Assembly (NCBI GenBank): GCA_017455975.1
Contig: JAFTLK010000358.1
Location: forward strand, 1-48,384
Direction of reading: 5' to 3'
Source: Clostridia bacterium
GTDB taxonomy: Bacteria > Bacillota > Clostridia > Oscillospirales > CAG-272
DNA: 48,384 bases
Of this stretch, positions 43,693 to 48,384 are shown in pieces. The translations under genes were made by a program, and so were the position numbers. The first letter of the stretch is position 1. Each line of letters opens with the position of its first letter. The notes beneath the pieces are model-generated. The model was given only the letters and a program-made list of their open reading frames with translations. It ran no database searches and was not told the origin of the DNA.

Positions 43693-44541
43693 CTACTCCC
43701 GCCGCTTATACTGCAGCGGCGTCACGCCTTCCGCTGCGCGGAAGATTTTGATAAACCCTGAGCAGTCGCCGAAGCCGGTACGGTAGCAGGTCTCGGTCAC
43801 CGATGCACCGGAATCGAGCAGCAGCTTCGCATGGCTGATGCGGCATCCGGTGAGATACCCGTGTACGCTTATGCCCGTGTACCTGCGGAACAGCCGCGTC
43901 AGATAGGTCACGCTGCATCCCGCATGGGCGGCGATATCGGAAAGCCCGTCGATTTCCGCATAGCGCGTATGGATGTATTCCAACGCAGTGGAGATGACGG
44001 CGGGCATGGCGGAGGCCAGCGGATGGCGCTTCTGCGTGTCGTACAATGTCAGGCAGTATTCCAGCACCACAATCAAACAGCCGAACAGCCGCAGCGATGC
44101 CGCCTCACCGCCGTTTTGCAGCAGCGCGGCCATTCGTTCCGCCAGCCGCAACAGCTCCGCGCGAATCTCCGGAGGTGGTGAAAGATGATTCACACGATCG
44201 GCTGTGGTATCCTCGAACATGTAGGCGAAGGCCTCGCCGCCGAAGTCGGCGAGCAGGGAAGCGGGAATGAGGATTGTCAGGTATTCGTGCTCGCCCTCCT
44301 TTAGAATCCGCGCGAAGTGGATCTCCTCCGGTCGGAACAGTACCACGTCTCCGCGGATTAGATGGTCGATGCTGCCGCTCGTCACGGCGGCCATGCCATC
44401 ACGGAGCAGAATCGACAGCTTGTATCGGTCGTACAGCGTGATACAGGTATCCTCCAACAGGAACGTCTTTTTGTAATACTGAAAACAAGCGGTTTCGCTT
44501 GCCGGATGCACAGTGATCTCCTTGCTGATTTCGATTGTCAT
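43693..44541 (-). CDS. AraC-family transcriptional regulator
   Basis: 282 residues. N-terminal cupin-type sensor (GDVVLFRPEEIHFARILKEGEHEY). The C-terminal double helix-turn-helix has GLSDIAAHAGCSVTYLTRLFRRYTG and SVTETCYRTGFGDCSGFIKIFR, ending GVTPLQYKRRE. AGGAGGCAG precedes the ATG. It is divergent from the glycyl-radical enzyme gene and is the likely controller of it. GC-rich compared with the preceding stretch. Confidence 0.92.
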   Translation of the reverse strand: MTIEISKEITVHPASETACFQYYKKTFLLEDTCITLYDRYKLSILLRDGMAAVTSGSIDHLIRGDVVLFRPEEIHFARILKEGEHEYLTILIPASLLADFGGEAFAYMFEDTTADRVNHLSPPPEIRAELLRLAERMAALLQNGGEAASLRLFGCLIVVLEYCLTLYDTQKRHPLASAMPAVISTALEYIHTRYAEIDGLSDIAAHAGCSVTYLTRLFRRYTGISVHGYLTGCRISHAKLLLDSGASVTETCYRTGFGDCSGFIKIFRAAEGVTPLQYKRRE

Positions 44542-44587
44542 ACTGCCTCCTGTGTCAGAATTGACGATTATTTCACTCGGATTTACC

Positions 44588-44616
44588 TATACAGAGAATC
44601 TGAAAGATGCTATAAT
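44588..44616 (+). promoter_or_regulatory. Candidate activator-dependent promoter of the glycyl-radical enzyme gene
   Basis: -10 TATAAT (44611-44616) inside the palindrome GCTATAATAATAGC; the -35 position 17 bases upstream reads TATACA, a poor match. This suits dependence on the adjacent AraC protein. Confidence 0.55.
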
Positions 44617-44660
44617 AATAGCATACTTTTCATTAAATTTCAATAGAATGAGGAGAAAAA

Positions 44661-46790
44661 ATGATAAATATCGACACCCCCGTAACTGCCCGTGTACAGC
44701 ATTTGCGCGAGCATTATCTCAACCACTCGCCCATGTCCACAAACCGCGATCTCGTGGCGTGGAAGTGCCACCGGTCGCTTTACTATTATGTGGAGGGCTG
44801 GATGCACGAATCCCACGCCGCCACGGTGAGACTCCGCCACGCCGGTGCGGAGGGGTACATGCTCCGCCGCATCGCGCCGGTCATCGAGCCGGGCGAGCTG
44901 ATCGTCGGCCAGCCGGATTTCACGCCGTTTTCCGAGGAGGAGCAGCAGAAATACGACCAGTACCGCAGCCTCGAATGGAACGTGATCCCGCCCAAGCGCG
45001 GCCGCGCGGATCATCTTGGCCCGGATTTCACGCTGTTATTGGAAAAGGGCATCATCGGCATGCTGGCGCTGCTAAATGAGAAGGCGGATGCGCTCGATCT
45101 TTCGGATGGAGAAAATGTGCAGAAATGGGAGTATTACAACTGCTGTAGAATTGAGCTGGAGGGTCTGCTTGATCTGGCGGAGCGGTACGCTGCTCATGCG
45201 GACGCGCTGGCGGAGGAGGCTGAGGGCGATACCAAACGGGAGCTGCGCAAGCTGGCTGCGGTACTGCATCAGGTGCCCGCGCATCCGGCGCGCACTTTCC
45301 GTGAGGCGCTGCAGAGCGTACAGCTCTTCAAATACAGCCTGTTCGGGCTGTATTCCTTCGGACATATCGACCGCTGGCTGCTGCCCTATTACCGCCGCGA
45401 CATCGAGGCGGGCATCCTCACGCCGGAGACGGCGCAGGAGCTTGTGGACTGCTTCATGTTGATGAGCGTGCCCAACATGAGCGCGTGGGCTGCAGAAGGT
45501 CTGATGCTCGGCGGCCGAACAGCGGACGGAACGCCGGTTGAAAATGAGTTGACATGGCATTTCCTTGCCGCCATCGCGCATACGCACATCCCCGACCCGA
45601 ACGTGGGCTTCTGCGTGACGCGGGACACCTCGCCGGAGATTCTGCATTATGCGGCGGAGCTGATTACAGCACACCATGCACAGCCGCAGATCTGGAACAG
45701 CGATGCGGTGACGGCATCCATGCTGCAAAACGGCTTCGAGGCGGACGCGGCGAACAATTTCACCCTCTCCACCTGCGTGGAGGTGACGCCCGTGGGCATG
45801 TCTGGCATCTCCATCACCAGCCCGTACATCAATCTTCTGCAGATTTTCCTCGATTCCCTGAAAGCCTGCCCTTCCGATGCGGATTTCGAGACGATTTTTG
45901 ATCATTTCCACAAGGAATTTGGCGAACGTGCAAAAAAAGCGATTCTGATTGAGAATCTCTTCCAGCTGGAACGCGGGCGGAATTACCACGATCCCGCGCG
46001 GGTTTCGGTGCTCATTCACGACTGCATCGAGCGCGGCCGCTCCCACGATGACAGCGGCGCGCGGTACAATCATCTCGAACCGAACATCCTCGGTATGTCC
46101 AATGTCATCGAAAGCCTGAATGTGCTGCATGAGCTGATCTACCGGCGCGGCAGGCTGACGCTGGATGAATTCCGGCAGGCGCTGGCGGACAATTACGAGG
46201 GGCACGAGGCACTGCTTTCTGAAATTCGCCAGCACGTGGTACACTTCGGCAACGATACACCGGAAACCAACGCCATGGCCAAGCGTGTGGCGGACATGGT
46301 GCTTGACACATTCAAACCCATGAAAACGGTGCGCGGCGCGCACATTGTGCCGGGCGCATTCTCCTACCGGGAACATGAGATTCAGGGGCAGAAAACGCCC
46401 GCATCGCCGGATGGGCGTGTAGCAGGGCAGCCGCTGAACGATGCCTCCTGCCCGGTGCAGGGCTACGACGTGAGCGGACCGACCGCATCGCTGCTGTCCA
46501 CTGCATCGTGGGAACCGTCGCGCTTCCTTGGCGGCACCTCGGTGAATGTGAAGCTGCCGCGGAACATTTCGCCGGAACACGTGGTGGGCATTATCCGGGG
46601 ATACCTCGAAACCAAGGGGGCGCAGCTCCAATTCAACGTGTACAATGTGGAGGAGCTGCACGACGCAAAGGTACATCCGGAGCGCCACCGCGATCTGCTG
46701 GTGCGCATCGGCGGCTACAGCGATTTCTTCGTGAAGCTGCCGGAGAGCCTGCAGAATGAAGTAATCTCGCGAACACAGAATGAAAATTAA
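44661..46790 (+). CDS. Glycyl-radical enzyme of the dehydratase/lyase (C-x-E) type
   Basis: 709 residues, shorter than PFL (about 760) or glycerol dehydratase (about 790). The PFL-type barrel is intact. The active-site loop reads LSTCVEVTPVGMSG with thiyl Cys C372 and E374. C-x-E is found in glycerol/propanediol dehydratase, choline lyase and isethionate lyase, whereas PFL has Cys-Cys. The glycyl radical loop is RIGGYSDFFVKL with G685. The enzyme should cleave or dehydrate its substrate by radical chemistry under strict anoxia, after activation by a radical-SAM activase. No activase is in the window. GAGGAG lies 8-9 bases before the ATG. The substrate cannot be assigned to a known clade by eye. 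Confidence 0.88.
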   Translation: MINIDTPVTARVQHLREHYLNHSPMSTNRDLVAWKCHRSLYYYVEGWMHESHAATVRLRHAGAEGYMLRRIAPVIEPGELIVGQPDFTPFSEEEQQKYDQYRSLEWNVIPPKRGRADHLGPDFTLLLEKGIIGMLALLNEKADALDLSDGENVQKWEYYNCCRIELEGLLDLAERYAAHADALAEEAEGDTKRELRKLAAVLHQVPAHPARTFREALQSVQLFKYSLFGLYSFGHIDRWLLPYYRRDIEAGILTPETAQELVDCFMLMSVPNMSAWAAEGLMLGGRTADGTPVENELTWHFLAAIAHTHIPDPNVGFCVTRDTSPEILHYAAELITAHHAQPQIWNSDAVTASMLQNGFEADAANNFTLSTCVEVTPVGMSGISITSPYINLLQIFLDSLKACPSDADFETIFDHFHKEFGERAKKAILIENLFQLERGRNYHDPARVSVLIHDCIERGRSHDDSGARYNHLEPNILGMSNVIESLNVLHELIYRRGRLTLDEFRQALADNYEGHEALLSEIRQHVVHFGNDTPETNAMAKRVADMVLDTFKPMKTVRGAHIVPGAFSYREHEIQGQKTPASPDGRVAGQPLNDASCPVQGYDVSGPTASLLSTASWEPSRFLGGTSVNVKLPRNISPEHVVGIIRGYLETKGAQLQFNVYNVEELHDAKVHPERHRDLLVRIGGYSDFFVKLPESLQNEVISRTQNEN

Positions 46791-46801
46791 AGGAGTATAG
46801 C

Positions 46802-46843
46802 GTGAAAGTAATGTTTACCCCGTCCCCCAAAAGGCATAACTAA
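46802..46843 (+). pseudogene. 5' stub of a gene interrupted by the IS110-type element
   Basis: AAAGGAG (46789-46795) overlaps the stop of the glycyl-radical enzyme gene and is followed after 6 bases by GTG. Only MKVMFTPSPKRHN is read before a stop, and the last residues come from the IS end. In such loci the next gene is normally the radical-SAM activase, so this may be its start; 5-7 codons are too few to prove it. Confidence 0.5.
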
Positions 46844-46876
46844 AAAGCCCTGCAATAAAGAAATTTATTGCAAGGC
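46842..46876 (-). terminator. Terminator of the IS110 transposase
   Basis: Read leftward: GCCTTGCAATAAA (46876-46864), 4-base loop, TTTATTGCAGGGC (46859-46847), then TTTTT. Confidence 0.85.
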
Positions 46877-46895
46877 GAAACACAGAAAGGAAATC

Positions 46896-48140
46896 CTAAG
46901 AAACGGTCAATCCTTGCTTTTCAAGAAATTTAGTAGCTTGTTTAACGGCTTTGGATAATTGCCGCTCTTTAAGGGATTCGGTCATATCCACCTTAAACAA
47001 GTCTGTAGGATTCCAGACCTCACCCGTAGTCATCATTTGGAAAATAGCAGTGAGAATCATTCGTGCAATGGCAATAATGGCTCGTTTCTTTCCTCTGCGT
47101 TTTGAAATCTGCTCATACTTTAAGCGGTAGTAAGAATTGTCAGACGCTTTCACGGCTGCATGGGCAACTTGCACCAATGCAGGTTTAAGATATACTCCTG
47201 CACGTGTTATGCGAACAGACTTTTTCTTGCCGGCAGATTCATTGTTGCCGGGCGTTAGTCCCGCCCAACAGCACAAACGTTTTGAAGAACCAAATTGAGA
47301 CATATCATTACCGATCTCGGAAATGATGGTAATTGCAGAATTGCGGTCAACACCGGGAATGGTACGGAGCAAAGAGATTGTATTTTCAAACTCCGCAACC
47401 ATTGAATCGATCGCAGAATCCACCTGTGCAATCGCATCTGTGATGTAATCAAGATGTGAACGAACAATTCTCATACGAAGCTTTTGCTCCTCTGTAATCG
47501 AATAACCTTCAATGGATTCAAGCACAGAATCGGACTTCTTTTTCAAAGAGCGTTGCAAAAGAGAGACACAGTATTCCGGATTGAAGGAATCTTCGGATAT
47601 CAGGTAGTCTGTAATGGCAGTTGCAGATTTCCCAAACATGTCCGAGACAACAGAATCAAGAGCAACGTTGCAGACGGTGAATGCGTTTTGAAAACGGTTT
47701 TTCTCACTGCTTTTCATAGAAACCAGCTTGTAGCGGTATCGAGTAAATTCACGTAGAATACGAATATTCTTTGGCGGAATAAAGCTGCTGGGAACCAAAC
47801 CCAAACGGAATAGATCGCCTATCCATTTGGAATCTTTCGTGTCGTCTTTGTTACCCTTTACGGCTTTTACCCACTTGGGGTTGGCAATGGTCACACGGAT
47901 TCCTCGTTCTTCAAGAATGTTGAATACGGGAACCCAATACTTGCCCGTGGACTCCATACAAACATCAACGCAGTTGTTTTCGTGAAGCCAATCGGCAAAA
48001 CGGTGTAGATCAGAATTGTAAGTAGAAAAGCGTTTCTTTTGGTAATGAGGTTGTACGCCGTTCGTGGTGGAAATGATGGTTCCAACTAAAAAGGTCTTGT
48101 GAACGTCTACACCGCAACAAACCGGGTAAACAACTTTCAA
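46896..48140 (-). CDS. IS110-family transposase (DEDD recombinase)
   Basis: 414 residues from a TTG start (LKVVYPVCCGVDVHK, catalytic D12) that lies 6 bases after GAGGAGGG; an ATG at 48194 is upstream of this site. The N-terminal RuvC-like DEDD domain includes CMESTGKYWVPVFNIL and ANPKWVKAVKGNKDDTKDS. The C-terminal transposase_20 domain has LRTIPGVDRNSAITIISEIG and CCWAGLTPGNNESAGK with the Ser nucleophile region. The enzyme uses a bridge RNA to choose its target. The RBS is partly held in a CCTCG/CGAGG hairpin. Confidence 0.95.
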   Translation of the reverse strand: MKVVYPVCCGVDVHKTFLVGTIISTTNGVQPHYQKKRFSTYNSDLHRFADWLHENNCVDVCMESTGKYWVPVFNILEERGIRVTIANPKWVKAVKGNKDDTKDSKWIGDLFRLGLVPSSFIPPKNIRILREFTRYRYKLVSMKSSEKNRFQNAFTVCNVALDSVVSDMFGKSATAITDYLISEDSFNPEYCVSLLQRSLKKKSDSVLESIEGYSITEEQKLRMRIVRSHLDYITDAIAQVDSAIDSMVAEFENTISLLRTIPGVDRNSAITIISEIGNDMSQFGSSKRLCCWAGLTPGNNESAGKKKSVRITRAGVYLKPALVQVAHAAVKASDNSYYRLKYEQISKRRGKKRAIIAIARMILTAIFQMMTTGEVWNPTDLFKVDMTESLKERQLSKAVKQATKFLEKQGLTVS

Positions 48141-48150
48141 AAATATCCCT

Positions 48151-48170
48151 CCTCGAATTAAGATACGAGG
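48151..48170 (-). promoter_or_regulatory. Hairpin masking the transposase ribosome binding site
   Basis: CCTCG (48170-48166) pairs with CGAGG (48155-48151) around 10 bases; the second arm is the start of the GAGGAGGG site. Folding would reduce transposase translation. Confidence 0.5.
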
Positions 48171-48184
48171 AAAAGATAGTGACT

Positions 48185-48365
48185 GAATCATCACACAATC
48201 TAACAGGTGTTAAAACAATTCTTAGCGTACGTGCTCAAAAGCAACACTTATTTGTGCTTGACAAGATGATTCTAACACTGATTAATATACTGTTTTCAGC
48301 AAGAAGTACCTCTACGACTCCTCCTACCGTGCGTTGTAGTTTGTCTTTCCCCCATAAACAGTATA
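48185..48365 (-). ncRNA. Candidate bridge RNA region of the IS110-type element
   Basis: The non-coding sequence 5' of the transposase holds two nested structures. A 10-bp perfect stem (48286-48295 with 48356-48365) encloses an inner 7-bp stem CTACGAC/GTTGTAG (48312-48318, 48333-48339, one G-U pair). A second 8-bp stem (48185-48192 with 48265-48272) encloses an AAGC-CAC/GTGCTT hairpin. IS110-group elements encode the bridge RNA at this position, with large internal loops for target and donor binding. Boundaries and strand are inferred, and the element end may be outside the window. Confidence 0.5.
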
Positions 48366-48384
48366 CAACAAATTTGTTACAAAA

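Larger units (their letters stand above)
46823..48384. mobile_element. IS110-type insertion sequence
   Basis: Transposase on the minus strand with a terminator on its 3' side and a long non-coding region on its 5' side. The left boundary is taken at the break in the frame at 46802. TCCCCC occurs at 46823-46828 and again near 48348-48353, and may be a shared core, but a stem arm extends past the second copy. The right boundary may therefore lie beyond the window. As usual for IS110, no inverted terminal repeats are visible. Confidence 0.7.

Noticed and set aside
45072-46688. 538-residue leftward frame
   Set aside because: Antisense to the glycyl-radical enzyme; His/Arg-rich composition typical of shadows.
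1-48384. CRISPR arrays, tRNA or rRNA genes
   Set aside because: No regularly spaced repeats and no tRNA-like T-loop/anticodon arrangements or rRNA segments were seen on either strand.

Overview
The window looks like chromosomal DNA of an anaerobic Bacillota, most likely class Clostridia (Oscillospirales, Christensenellales or a nearby gut/rumen lineage). The signs are near-perfect sigma-A promoters (TTGACA-17-TATAAT, often with TGTGA before the -10), AGGAGG-type ribosome binding sites, a perfect CIRCE operator, oxygen-sensitive iron-sulfur and glycyl-radical enzymes, and IS1182 and IS110 elements. No tRNA, rRNA, CRISPR array or intact prophage was seen. The content points to a plant- or host-glycan degrader.

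Layout. 1-4.5 kb: a two-component system (kinase cut by the window edge) and htpG behind a CIRCE element. 4.5-10.7 kb: two Gfo/Idh/MocA oxidoreductases, a Na+/phosphate cotransporter with PhoU-like domains, and a DUF4091 protein. 10.7-13.5 kb: a leftward iron/cofactor ABC importer operon (lipoprotein, permease, ATPase). 13.5-19.3 kb: a rightward operon of a small siroheme-type sulfite/nitrite reductase-like protein, an acetyl-xylan-esterase-like hydrolase, tagaturonate reductase (uxaB) and altronate dehydratase (uxaA). The two operons start from face-to-face consensus promoters that share a palindrome. 19.4-20.1 kb: an atypical RpiB/LacAB-type isomerase.

20.2-25.7 kb is an accessory patch. 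An IS1182-type element truncates an (alpha/alpha)6 glycosidase, followed by an XRE-S24 repressor with a palindromic operator, an AAA/DUF4143 ATPase, and scraps of a second IS end and a glycosidase. 25.7-30 kb: AraC regulator, divergent GH36-like enzyme and an orphan solute-binding lipoprotein. 30-31 kb: thiM and thiE fragments. 30.9-38.4 kb: a second AraC regulator facing a five-gene unit (unrecognised enzyme, metallo-beta-lactamase-fold protein, second orphan lipoprotein, MFS transporter, GH28-like beta-helix protein), then a GH38 alpha-mannosidase with its own promoter.

41.4-43.7 kb is a graveyard: a third lipoprotein remnant, an IS1182-type transposase 3' half and a helicase 5' fragment. 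43.7-46.8 kb: a third AraC regulator facing a glycyl-radical enzyme with the C-x-E motif of dehydratases/lyases. The next reading frame after it is cut off after a few codons by an IS110-type element. Its non-coding end, which reaches the window edge, can fold into nested stems expected of a bridge RNA.

Taken together, three AraC-controlled sugar loci, uronate catabolism and several glycosidases suggest a saccharolytic specialist. Repeated transposition and deletion have been reshaping those loci.
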